Source: an uncultured Bacteroidota bacterium
GTDB taxonomy: Bacteria > Bacteroidota > Bacteroidia > Chitinophagales > Chitinophagaceae
Direction: 5' to 3'
DNA: 64,000 bases
NCBI GenBank assembly: GCA_903824665.1
Contig: CAIJXT010000013.1
Coordinates: 1-64,000 of the forward strand
This document shows positions 55,477-64,000 of this stretch, piece after piece. Both the position numbers and the translations under genes were made by a program. Below the pieces are notes generated by a model that saw only the letters and a list, made by a program, of their open reading frames with translations, had not been told where the DNA came from and searched no databases. Position 1 is the stretch's first letter. Each line of letters opens with the position of its first letter.

Positions 55477-55857
55477 ATGAAATATTTGAATTATATTATT
55501 TTTTTATTATTTTTTGTTCTGATATTTAGTAAAAATATTGGAATGGAAAGTACATTTCCTGCCCCAACCAGAATAAACTTTACACAGTTATCCCACAATA
55601 AATCATCCGATCCCAAACACGTTGCAAAAAAATACGATAGCAAGAACTTTGCTAATCGAAAGTTCAGTATAAAGAAAAAAGGAAAGGTACGTTGTAGGGC
55701 AATGTACTGCCAGTTTCAACTTGCTCAGACTACTTTGGTTGAAGAACCAACAATTTGCGAAAATGAAGTACAACAACTTACTGCGCAACAACATTTCCAC
55801 GATGCTGTTTCACCGATACTAACACTACGGGGTCCTCCCAAAATAATCACCAGTTAA
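55477..55857 (+). CDS. Small secreted or membrane-anchored hypothetical protein
   Basis: A 126-residue frame from ATG 55477. A hydrophobic N-terminus (MKYLNYIIFLLFFVLIFSKNIG) is a signal peptide or anchor; the rest is basic and polar (SIKKKGKVRCRAMYC, ICENEVQQL). No known domain. Base composition is AT-rich like its surroundings and unlike neighbouring genes, so it could be recently acquired or spurious. Confidence 0.45.
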   Translation: MKYLNYIIFLLFFVLIFSKNIGMESTFPAPTRINFTQLSHNKSSDPKHVAKKYDSKNFANRKFSIKKKGKVRCRAMYCQFQLAQTTLVEEPTICENEVQQLTAQQHFHDAVSPILTLRGPPKIITS

Positions 55858-56049
55858 GGCATTGCCGAAACTATTGGGTGTATAAACATGGATCTACTCA
55901 CTGCCTCCATTATGTTGCAAGGTCCAAAGTACTTAAAGAAGTATCAAAAATGGCTGTAAAGTCCACATATAGCACAAACACGATACACCATTCAGCAAAC
56001 TGTTGACAAACTTTTAAACTCAGAAAATAATACAAATAAATCTGCAAAT

Positions 56050-59000
56050 ATGTTCAAATCTTTACTAAACATTACGGTTTTCAAGATTCTGGTTGTGATC
56101 ATGGGCTTAGGTTTGGGAGCCCACGCCCAGCAAACGTCAGAATTCTATTTCACCGGTGGCAACCAGACGTATACCGTACCTGCCGGTGTTACCAAAATTT
56201 TTGTTGATGCATTGGGTGCACGTGGTGGTGTGAACTTCTATTATTCCCGCCCCGGCTTTGGCGGCCGCGTTCAATGTATGATGAACGTAACACCAGGTCA
56301 GGTGCTTACCATTGTGGTAGGAGAAGTTGGTAAAGGCTCAGCTTATAATTCTACCTATTCTTCACTGGTGTTTCCCGGCGGCTTTAATGGCGGTGGTGCT
56401 GGCTATGGATATGGTGGCAGTGGTGGCGGTGCTACCGACATCCGTATTGGTGGCACAGCCGTTGGCAACCGCGTTTTGGTGGCCGGCGGTGGTGGTGGTG
56501 CCGGATATTTCAGTAGTACCGCATTCTATGAGCGCGGCGGTGACGGTGGTGGCCTGACTGCTGAAAACGGTTATGGAGATGGCAACACATCCAGCACTAA
56601 GCGGGGTGTAGGCGGTAATCAGATAACCGGTGGTGCAAAGGGAACTTACTACACTACTGGTACTGCTGGTAGTCTCGCTCTTGGCGGCAACGGATCTACC
56701 AGCGGCAGTTCAGGTGGCGGCGGCGGCGGCTATTATGGCGGCGGTGGCGGATCTACCGGTGGTGGTGGTGGCGGATCGTCATATACCAACGGTATCTACT
56801 GTACAAATGTAGTACATACACCGGGTGCAAATGGGCTTAAAGATGGCAATGGTATGGTGCGAATCACAACGATCCCCACCAATGCAAATGCATACGCTTA
56901 TACAGGCGGTATCCAGACATACACAGTACCTGCCGGAGTAAACTTTGTACAGGTAGATATGGAAGGAGCTAATGGTGGCGCACCGCTTCACTGGCCTAGT
57001 TACATGTACAAAAGCCTTCCTGGTAATGGAGGGCGTACACAGTGTATTATTCCCGTCACACCCGGTCAGACGTTGAATATTTACGTAGGTGGCGCTGGCG
57101 GTAATGGCACCATGTCTGGTTCGTTGCAGGTTGCCGGCAATGGTGGCTTCAATGGTGGCGGCAATGGAACCAGGTATAGCGTCTACGCAGCAGGTGGTGG
57201 TGGCGGTGCCTCAGACATCCGTATCGGGGGAACTGCATTGGCAAACCGAGTTGCGGTTGCCGGCGGCGGTGGTGGTGCAGGTCAGTACCTTACTACTGCT
57301 TTCGGCTCTGCGCAGGGCGGTGGTGGAGGTGGCCTCGTAGGTCAGGCCGGTACAGCTGGCAGCACGTCTACCGGAACTATTGGCGGCGGCACACAGTCTG
57401 CAGGCGGTGTTGCAGGATTGGGTGGTGTAGCAGGTTCACTGGGGCAAGGTGGCTCGCTGAGTACCGGCACAGCCAACCCAAGTGGTGGCGGTGGCGGTGG
57501 CTACTATGGTGGTGGCTCCGGCGGTTATGGTTCTACTACATACAGCTCTGGCGGTGGCGGTGGCTCTAGCTACACCATTGGCACAGCTTCATCCGTGACA
57601 CACACACAGGGCTACAACTTTTCCGGCCACGGTCGGGTTATTATCTATCCTTTGACTGCATCTGTAACCACATCTTCTACATCTTTGTCATTTGGTAATA
57701 TCGGTACAGGTGCCACATCGCCTTCCCAGGTATTTGCGATGACCGGAAGCTTGCTTACCTCCGGCGGATCACTTACAATTAATACAAGCTCAACAGCATT
57801 CGAATTTTCTTTCGACAATAACACCTGGTTCAGCACTGCTCAGACCTACACTTACAGCGGCACTGGCATGTCCGGCGTTGGTGTTTTTGTACGTTTCAAA
57901 CCAGTAGCGGCTATACCCTATTCAGGCAATATCACCATTTCAGGTGGCGGTCTTTCTGCGGCAGTTAACGTAGCTGTGTCCGGAAACGGAGGCACTGCCT
58001 GCGGTGGCACACCGGCAGCAGGTACCGCACTGGTATCACCAGGCAGCGGCAACGCCACTACCCCATTTACACTCACGCTTTCGGGAGCATCCACCGGTGG
58101 TGGCGTAGCCTTCCAATGGCAGTCGTCGCCCAATGGTATCACATGGACTGATATCGCGGGTGCCACAACTAGTGTGTACACACACTCAGGGATAGAAGGG
58201 AATACCCAATTCCGTTGTACCTCTACATGCCCTTCATTTACCTCAGCAACATCCGGTGCAGGCAGTGTCACCTTTACAGTACCTGTATCAGGCTGCATTC
58301 CCAGCAGTACACTTTCCAACTCCACCTATGCTGTTGGCAACGGCACTGGGTCTCCAGTTATAGTAAATGGTGAGACTTCAACCATTAATGATCCGAGTTT
58401 TTATGGATCCGGTACCGGTGGTTCATCCTGGTATTACAACAATATCGCATTGAAGGTTGACTTCTTCCAGGGAAAAAACTACTCAGCAGTAATGTCTAAC
58501 AGTGGCACCTGCTATACCACAGGCTCTGTCTGGATCGATTTTAATGATGACGGCAGATTCGACAACGGCACTGAGCTCGTTGGTGGTTATACCCACGTTT
58601 CTGCTCATGCTTCGCTGGGTTATGTTACCTGCCCTACAGGCCGGCCCAATCCTGTTTTAAGAATACCAGCCAATGCCACTCCCGGTGCACACCGTATGCG
58701 TGTAATGGGAGGCTATGGCGGTGCGCAGCAATTTCCTGGCACAACCACTTGGATACCAACCTATCCATTCATGAATGCATGCCCTACGTCTCACACTTAT
58801 TATGCTGACACAAGAGACTATACAGCCATTATTAAAGAACCTACACCATTGCTGGCCGCTGCTCCTACAACATTAAACCTGGGCAATACTACCTTGGTCG
58901 ACGGCAATACAGTTCCGGTAAGCTACACAGTTATCACTGGCAGCAATCTGAAGACGTCTACTGGTTTGATAACAGCGACCGCTCCTGCTGGTTTCGAAAT

Positions 59001-62000
59001 ATCTATCAACGGCAACACTTGGGCATCCAGTATCAGTATACCTTATACAGCCGCAACAATTTCAGGTACCAACCTCTATGTGAGGCTTGTCCCAACTGCG
59101 GCTACAACATATAGTGGCAACATCGTCATTACAGGTGGCGGCGCAGCTGCACCTGTTACGGTTGCAGTTACAGGTACAGGCAATGCTACGCCCTGCAGTG
59201 GTACTATAGTAGCAGGTGATGCAAATGCAACACCAACAGTTGGCAGCAGCCTTACCACTTTCAACCTTAGCCTCTCAGGCGCAACTGCCGATGCAGGTCT
59301 GTTCTTCCAGTGGCAGTCTTCACCAGATGGCAGCACATGGACAAATATCGCAAATGGCATCTACAGCAATTATTCGTTTTCAGGTCTGGGTAACACTGCC
59401 CAGTACAGATGCCTGGTATGGTGCGGATCGGGTGCTCCGGTAGCATCATCGCCAACCACTATCACCTTCGCTGCTCCGGCAATGGCAGCATCGTCCTGCA
59501 TCCCCTTCTACAGTCAGGCGTCAGCTTCATGTTCTACATTTGGCATGCGGTTTCAATTCCAGCCATTCACGGGTTCAGCAGGTTCTATCAATGATGTTGT
59601 TGCATGCACCGGTTCTGGATATCAGGATCTTACCGCTACCCACATTGTAACGGTAAATGCAGCCACTACATACACTCCTACACTGTTTGCACCAAATGGT
59701 CCGTCGGGCAACTATTGCAATTCATTGTCTGCTCAGATATGGATCGACATGAATAACAACGGCACCTTCGAAACAACTGAAATGGTAGGTGGCTTCGCAC
59801 CGAATACAGTATTTACCAGCAGCGCGCAATCAACGGGTCTGGTTACAGTTACCATTCCAGCCAATGTAGCGAGCGGCAGATACCGTATGAGGCTTATGTC
59901 CGTATACAATTCTCCGGTATACCCCACACTTACACCATGCGGAACAACCTATTCGTATGGTATGACCCGCGACTACTCTATATATATCAACGCCGGAGCG
60001 CCTGCTTGTTCAGGTACACCAGTTGCGGGTATCGTTAATGGCACACCACAAACATCGTGCGAGGTGTTTAAAGCCAACCTGTTCAACGTAGGCGAAACAA
60101 CCAACCCGGGTATCACCTGGAACTGGCAGTCTTCACTGAGCCCTTCATCTGGCTTCACGAATATTGCAGGTGCAACTAACGCAACCTACCAGACAAACAA
60201 CATCACTGCTCCGGGTACAACGTATTACCGTGCTATGGTAACATGTGGCGCTAACAGCAGCACTACACCAGCATTGCCCGTAACAATGAATCAGATTGTA
60301 GATATTACAAACTTCACCTCACCAACTGCAACCAACCCATGTCCTGGTTCTTCATCAGTGGTGACTGTAAATTCTACTTCGCTGGGCACAGCAACATTCA
60401 CAGTTACCTACGATCTGTCTGGCGCTAACATCTCGTCAAACAACACAGCGGTGCTTACAATGGGGGCATCGTCTGGTACGTTCAGCATCCCATCATCTTT
60501 ACTTGCTACTGTAGGCAGCACCTCGGTTACAATAACCAACATAGCTACTGCAACCTGTAACAAAAATCTGACAGCAGATAATGTTGCAACGTTTGAAGTG
60601 AGTGCACTACCCGATATCAGCAACTTCACGTCGCCGTCTATGAGCAACGTATGTATAGGCGGTAGCGGCACAGTAACGGTGAACAGCAACTCACTTGGTG
60701 CCGGTGTCTTCACAGCAACCTATAGTTTGGCTGGTGCTAACACCGCTACAAACCAGACTGCAACACTCACTATGGGCGCTACAAATGGCACCTTCGTGGT
60801 CCCTGCCGGATTGCTGGCGTCTACAGGTGTTTCATCGGTGACAGTAACAAAGATCACAGGTGCTACCGGATGTTTATCGAATGTAGTTACAGACAACACG
60901 GATGAGTTCATTGTGAACACCAATCCGAACATTTCGAACTTTACCACACCAGCAGTGACATCAGTATGCCGTGGACTTTCAACAATCGCTCAAATCAATA
61001 GTACCTCTCTCGGTTCAGGTGCGTTCACCGTCACCTACAACCTTACCGGTGCAAATGCATCTTCAGGTAACATAGGGCTGCTGTCAATGGGTGCGGCAAA
61101 CGGCACTCACGCAATACCTGATTCATTGATCCTTGCTTCCGGTGCTACAAGCTACACAATCGTTTCCATCACAAACGGAGCCGGATGCTCGATCAACACT
61201 ACAGTGAATAACAATACAGGTTTCACAATTGGCGAAAGCTCTGACCAGTTTGAAATGACCGGTGGCGGCTCATTCTGTGCCGCCGATGGCGGTGCAGCAG
61301 TTGGTCTTGCTGGCAGCAACACGGGAAACACCTATCAGTTGTACTTGGGTTCATCTACAGTTGGTGCACCGGTAGCAGGTACAGGTGCGGCTATCAGCTT
61401 CGGCCTGCATTCAGCCATTGGCTCTTACTCTGTTCGCGCCACCAACACTTCCAGCACCTGCCAGCGTGGCATGCTCACTACAGCTAGTGTGTTGCCTCCA
61501 TTCTCACCGGGTGTGTATAGTGTTACGGGCGGCGGCGGCTATTGCGCAGGCGGTAGTGGCTCAGCAGTAACATTGGCCAATTCAGATAACGGCATCTTCT
61601 ACCAAATGTATATCGACGGCACACCAATCGGAACATCAATGCTCAGCGCCGGTGGTCCTTTCAGTTTCGGGCTGCAGACAGTGGCTGGTAACTATGCCGT
61701 AGTAGCTAGCCCGGGCACAGCATGTGCCACAACACAATCTGGTACTGCCAATGTTGTTATAAATCCACTTCCTACTTCATTTGCAATGACAGGCGGCGGC
61801 AACTACTGTGCAGGGGGTACCGGCACACCGGTAGGATTGACATTCGGTAGCTCAGGTGTAGAATATGCTTTGTTCAATGGGGCTTCTCCGGTAAGCACTG
61901 TTGCCGGCACCAATGCTGCACTTACCTTCGGTAGCCTTACCGGAACTGGCACCTATTCAGTTGTTGCTACAGTTACAGCTACCGGATGTACAAACAATAT

Positions 62001-64000
62001 GGCCGGAACTGCTACAATTGGTATCACTCCGCTCCCCGCTGTTTATGCAGTATCGGGCGGTGGTAGCTTCTGCTCTGGTGGTTCAGGTGTTACAGTAGGT
62101 ATGGCCAATGCCGACAATGGTGTTTCATACCAGTTGTATAATTCAGATGGTATTGTTGGTGCACCGGTTGTTGCTACAGGCGGTTCATTCAGCTTTGGCA
62201 GCTTCACTGCAGCAGGTGTTTACACAGTTACAGCTTCTGCAAGCGGATGTACTGAAAACATGACAGGCAGTGCTACTGTAGTGGTCAATGCAACTCCACC
62301 GGTATTTACGACAGGTGGCAGCACTACGTATTGCTCCGGCGGTACAGGTGGAACACTGACACTGAACGGATCAACACCTGGTGTTGACTACCAGTTGTAT
62401 CAGGATGGCACCGCTATCGGTTCTGCTGTTGCAGGCACCGGAGAGGCACTCAGTTTCGGAACATACACAACGGCAGGTACTTATACAGTATCAGCAACAA
62501 ATACAACTACAAGCTGCGCTGCAAACATGTCAGGGTCAGCCGTGATAAATATTAATGCCACACCAACTGTATTCAGCGTTGGTGGTGGCGGCGGATTCTG
62601 CACCGGCGCACTCGGCGTTACCGTTACATTGTCAGGCACAGAGGTGGGTATCAACTACCAGCTCTATCGTTCGGGACTCCCTGTTGGTGGTCCGGTGGCA
62701 GGTACGGGCAGTATCCTGAATTTCGGGTATCAGACAGAACCAGGCACCTATACAGTAATGGCATCTAACCTTTCAACAGGTTGTACTGCTGCACAATCAG
62801 GTACCGCCATTGTATCTGTAAACTCGCTGCCGGTAGTATATCCGGTAACAGGTGGTGGCAACTACTGCGCAGGTACAACAGGTATCGAGATCGGAGTAGG
62901 CGGATCAGAGCCAGGTGTGAACTACTACTTGTACAATGGTGCAACGCTAATCGGGTCTCCGGTTCCAGGTGCAATACTGCCTATAACTTTCGGCATACAT
63001 ACACTAACAGGCACCTATACAGTTTTTGCACTGAACGTCGCAACCAACTGTACCAACAACATGAGCGGTAGTGCCTATATCGGCATCAACCCGCTGCCTA
63101 CTGTTTATCCTGTTACAGGTACCGGCAGCTACTGCGAGGGTGGCGAAGGTGTTGCTGTTGGACTGAGCACTTCAGAAACAGGTATTAACTACGCCCTGTA
63201 CAATGGTGCAGCTATGGTGAGCAATATCCCTGGCACAGGCAGCGAGCTCAGCTTCGGTATGCAATTGGCTGCAGGCACCTACACAGTGCGGGCTACCAAC
63301 GCTACCACAAGCTGTGTAAGGAACATGGCTGGCAGCGCTGTCGTATCAATAAACACTTTGCCTACACAACACACAGTTACATCAACTGGCAGCAGCTACT
63401 GCCTGGGCGGTTCAGGCATCTCTTTAGGCTGCGATATGTCTACCACTGGTATCGACTACCAGTTGTACAGAGGCACCACTGCAGTTGGTATCCCACTTTC
63501 AGGTACAGGCTCACCTATCAGCTTTGGAATGATGACCGAATCAGGCACTTACTCAGTGATCGCAACTAACCCGGCAACCGGATGTACAAAGACCATGCTC
63601 GGAACCGCTGATGTCGTAGTTGACGCACTGCCAGTCGTGTATTCTGTTACCGGCGGCGGCGGATATTGTGACGGCGATATCGGAATCAGCATCGGCCTCT
63701 CAGGCTCTGAAACAACAGCTACTTACCAGCTATACGATGGCACATTGCCTATTGGCGCTGCCATAACAGGTACAGGTACCGCAATATCTTTTGGTGAAAT
63801 CACAAATGCTTCAACTTATACAGTTGTTGCTACTAACGAAGCAGGCTGCACAAGCAATATGGCGGGTGCTGCAACCATTGTGAAACACGCGCTGCCCAAT
63901 GCACAGAACGTAACCGGTGGAGGCATCTTCTGCTCAGGCACAGGTGGTGTATTGGTTGGCCTCAACAACTCTAACACCGGTATCAACTACCAGCTTTACA
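56050..64000 (+). CDS. Giant modular adhesin-like secreted protein (3' end beyond the window)
   Basis: One open frame of at least 2,650 codons from ATG 56050 to the window end; the stop is not seen. The signal peptide (MFKSLLNITVFKILVVIMGLGLGAHAQ) is followed by two glycine-rich domains (56140-56870 and 56900-57650) of GGGGGxxY type. A three-module block then occurs twice: a beta domain with FEISxNxNTW-type core, an Ig-like FQWQSSPNG domain and a GEVED-type WIDFNDDG/WIDMNNNG domain (57650-58820 and 58850-59990). An Ig-like domain, three 104-residue NFTSP repeats (60301-61230) and at least eleven Cys-bearing 88-residue repeats follow. The design is that of a T9SS-secreted surface adhesin; a C-terminal sorting domain is predicted outside the window. 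Ligand unknown. Confidence 0.88.
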   Translation, partial: MFKSLLNITVFKILVVIMGLGLGAHAQQTSEFYFTGGNQTYTVPAGVTKIFVDALGARGGVNFYYSRPGFGGRVQCMMNVTPGQVLTIVVGEVGKGSAYNSTYSSLVFPGGFNGGGAGYGYGGSGGGATDIRIGGTAVGNRVLVAGGGGGAGYFSSTAFYERGGDGGGLTAENGYGDGNTSSTKRGVGGNQITGGAKGTYYTTGTAGSLALGGNGSTSGSSGGGGGGYYGGGGGSTGGGGGGSSYTNGIYCTNVVHTPGANGLKDGNGMVRITTIPTNANAYAYTGGIQTYTVPAGVNFVQVDMEGANGGAPLHWPSYMYKSLPGNGGRTQCIIPVTPGQTLNIYVGGAGGNGTMSGSLQVAGNGGFNGGGNGTRYSVYAAGGGGGASDIRIGGTALANRVAVAGGGGGAGQYLTTAFGSAQGGGGGGLVGQAGTAGSTSTGTIGGGTQSAGGVAGLGGVAGSLGQGGSLSTGTANPSGGGGGGYYGGGSGGYGSTTYSSGGGGGSSYTIGTASSVTHTQGYNFSGHGRVIIYPLTASVTTSSTSLSFGNIGTGATSPSQVFAMTGSLLTSGGSLTINTSSTAFEFSFDNNTWFSTAQTYTYSGTGMSGVGVFVRFKPVAAIPYSGNITISGGGLSAAVNVAVSGNGGTACGGTPAAGTALVSPGSGNATTPFTLTLSGASTGGGVAFQWQSSPNGITWTDIAGATTSVYTHSGIEGNTQFRCTSTCPSFTSATSGAGSVTFTVPVSGCIPSSTLSNSTYAVGNGTGSPVIVNGETSTINDPSFYGSGTGGSSWYYNNIALKVDFFQGKNYSAVMSNSGTCYTTGSVWIDFNDDGRFDNGTELVGGYTHVSAHASLGYVTCPTGRPNPVLRIPANATPGAHRMRVMGGYGGAQQFPGTTTWIPTYPFMNACPTSHTYYADTRDYTAIIKEPTPLLAAAPTTLNLGNTTLVDGNTVPVSYTVITGSNLKTSTGLITATAPAGFEISINGNTWASSISIPYTAATISGTNLYVRLVPTAATTYSGNIVITGGGAAAPVTVAVTGTGNATPCSGTIVAGDANATPTVGSSLTTFNLSLSGATADAGLFFQWQSSPDGSTWTNIANGIYSNYSFSGLGNTAQYRCLVWCGSGAPVASSPTTITFAAPAMAASSCIPFYSQASASCSTFGMRFQFQPFTGSAGSINDVVACTGSGYQDLTATHIVTVNAATTYTPTLFAPNGPSGNYCNSLSAQIWIDMNNNGTFETTEMVGGFAPNTVFTSSAQSTGLVTVTIPANVASGRYRMRLMSVYNSPVYPTLTPCGTTYSYGMTRDYSIYINAGAPACSGTPVAGIVNGTPQTSCEVFKANLFNVGETTNPGITWNWQSSLSPSSGFTNIAGATNATYQTNNITAPGTTYYRAMVTCGANSSTTPALPVTMNQIVDITNFTSPTATNPCPGSSSVVTVNSTSLGTATFTVTYDLSGANISSNNTAVLTMGASSGTFSIPSSLLATVGSTSVTITNIATATCNKNLTADNVATFEVSALPDISNFTSPSMSNVCIGGSGTVTVNSNSLGAGVFTATYSLAGANTATNQTATLTMGATNGTFVVPAGLLASTGVSSVTVTKITGATGCLSNVVTDNTDEFIVNTNPNISNFTTPAVTSVCRGLSTIAQINSTSLGSGAFTVTYNLTGANASSGNIGLLSMGAANGTHAIPDSLILASGATSYTIVSITNGAGCSINTTVNNNTGFTIGESSDQFEMTGGGSFCAADGGAAVGLAGSNTGNTYQLYLGSSTVGAPVAGTGAAISFGLHSAIGSYSVRATNTSSTCQRGMLTTASVLPPFSPGVYSVTGGGGYCAGGSGSAVTLANSDNGIFYQMYIDGTPIGTSMLSAGGPFSFGLQTVAGNYAVVASPGTACATTQSGTANVVINPLPTSFAMTGGGNYCAGGTGTPVGLTFGSSGVEYALFNGASPVSTVAGTNAALTFGSLTGTGTYSVVATVTATGCTNNMAGTATIGITPLPAVYAVSGGGSFCSGGSGVTVGMANADNGVSYQLYNSDGIVGAPVVATGGSFSFGSFTAAGVYTVTASASGCTENMTGSATVVVNATPPVFTTGGSTTYCSGGTGGTLTLNGSTPGVDYQLYQDGTAIGSAVAGTGEALSFGTYTTAGTYTVSATNTTTSCAANMSGSAVININATPTVFSVGGGGGFCTGALGVTVTLSGTEVGINYQLYRSGLPVGGPVAGTGSILNFGYQTEPGTYTVMASNLSTGCTAAQSGTAIVSVNSLPVVYPVTGGGNYCAGTTGIEIGVGGSEPGVNYYLYNGATLIGSPVPGAILPITFGIHTLTGTYTVFALNVATNCTNNMSGSAYIGINPLPTVYPVTGTGSYCEGGEGVAVGLSTSETGINYALYNGAAMVSNIPGTGSELSFGMQLAAGTYTVRATNATTSCVRNMAGSAVVSINTLPTQHTVTSTGSSYCLGGSGISLGCDMSTTGIDYQLYRGTTAVGIPLSGTGSPISFGMMTESGTYSVIATNPATGCTKTMLGTADVVVDALPVVYSVTGGGGYCDGDIGISIGLSGSETTATYQLYDGTLPIGAAITGTGTAISFGEITNASTYTVVATNEAGCTSNMAGAATIVKHALPNAQNVTGGGIFCSGTGGVLVGLNNSNTGINYQLY
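60301..61230 (+). repeat. Three 104-codon NFTSP repeats in the giant adhesin
   Basis: Repeat starts at 60301, 60613 and 60928 (312 and 315 nt apart). Each reads (D/N)I(T/S)NFT(S/T)P ... C ... NS(T/N)SLG ... F(T/A)(V/A)TY(D/S/N)L(S/A/T)GAN ... MGA(S/T/A)(S/N)GT and has a second Cys near the end. Confidence 0.8.
61249..64000 (+). repeat. At least eleven 88-codon Cys-containing repeats in the giant adhesin
   Basis: Starts near 61249, 61513, 61780, 62040, 62300, 62570, 62836, 63103, 63367, 63637 and 63901, about 264 nt apart. Each has a GGG-x-(Y/F)C start, a YQLY-type strand in the middle, G(T/S)Y(T/S)V towards the end and usually a second Cys (TGCT or similar), consistent with one disulfide per Ig-like unit. 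The array continues past the window end. Confidence 0.85.

Noticed and set aside
56327..63071. Several frames on both strands inside the giant adhesin
   Set aside because: Ala/Val/Pro-rich shadows of its repetitive codons; the single long frame explains the region.

Overview
The window looks like a chromosomal segment of a Bacteroidota bacterium, most like the Chitinophagales/Chitinophagaceae, although the species cannot be fixed from sequence alone. The support is: several secreted proteins ending in a type IX secretion (T9SS) sorting domain; many copies of the Bacteroidota promoter element TAnnTTTG a short way upstream of starts; few recognisable Shine-Dalgarno sites; a BT_3928-type DoxX protein; TPR-rich signalling proteins; and the uppS-bamA-skp-skp order. 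No tRNA, rRNA, CRISPR array, transposase or phage gene was seen.

Layout. 1-8.7 kb holds stress and signalling genes: a fasciclin lipoprotein divergent from the iron-sulfur repair protein Ric, a TPR histidine kinase split by one in-frame TGA, an outer-membrane porin-like protein, a TPR/transmembrane class III adenylate cyclase and, convergent to it, a Crp/Fnr regulator. 8.9-15.6 kb is a minus-strand block that I read as a metal-handling (probably copper) surface locus. It contains an Omp28-like T9SS protein, an MbnP-family lipoprotein, a small membrane protein, a WD40 T9SS protein, a Reeler-like T9SS protein with a CX4CH motif, and a tight four-gene operon (Cys-rich small protein, DACGC-headed outer-membrane protein, His-rich lipoprotein, second Cys-rich small protein). 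15.8-20.8 kb has three tandem paralogous fibre proteins with YadA-head-like repeats and a C-terminal S74 chaperone domain. 21-24.6 kb has a CocE/S15-like hydrolase behind a striking inverted-repeat/iteron element, plus small secreted proteins.

24.7-54.7 kb is mostly housekeeping: recN, an RlmI-like methyltransferase, a dusB-like gene, lysA, a purine nucleoside phosphorylase, uppS-bamA-skp-skp, a DoxX protein, folP, pdxH, mltG, a LytS/LytTR two-component pair, a class I aldolase, a bestrophin, a UspA-like protein and rpsA. T9SS cargo, beta-propeller and barrel proteins are interspersed. 54.7-56 kb is AT-rich and gene-poor. From 56,050 to the window end runs one giant modular adhesin-like reading frame (at least 2,650 codons) made of glycine-rich domains, a duplicated three-module block and long Cys-containing repeats.

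Three themes recur. Envelope biogenesis genes (uppS, bamA, skp, mltG) sit beside a large secreted and adhesive repertoire. Several genes carry TAnnTTTG exactly 4 nt before ATG, which suggests leaderless mRNAs. Five likely TTG starts are present, one of them on rpsA.
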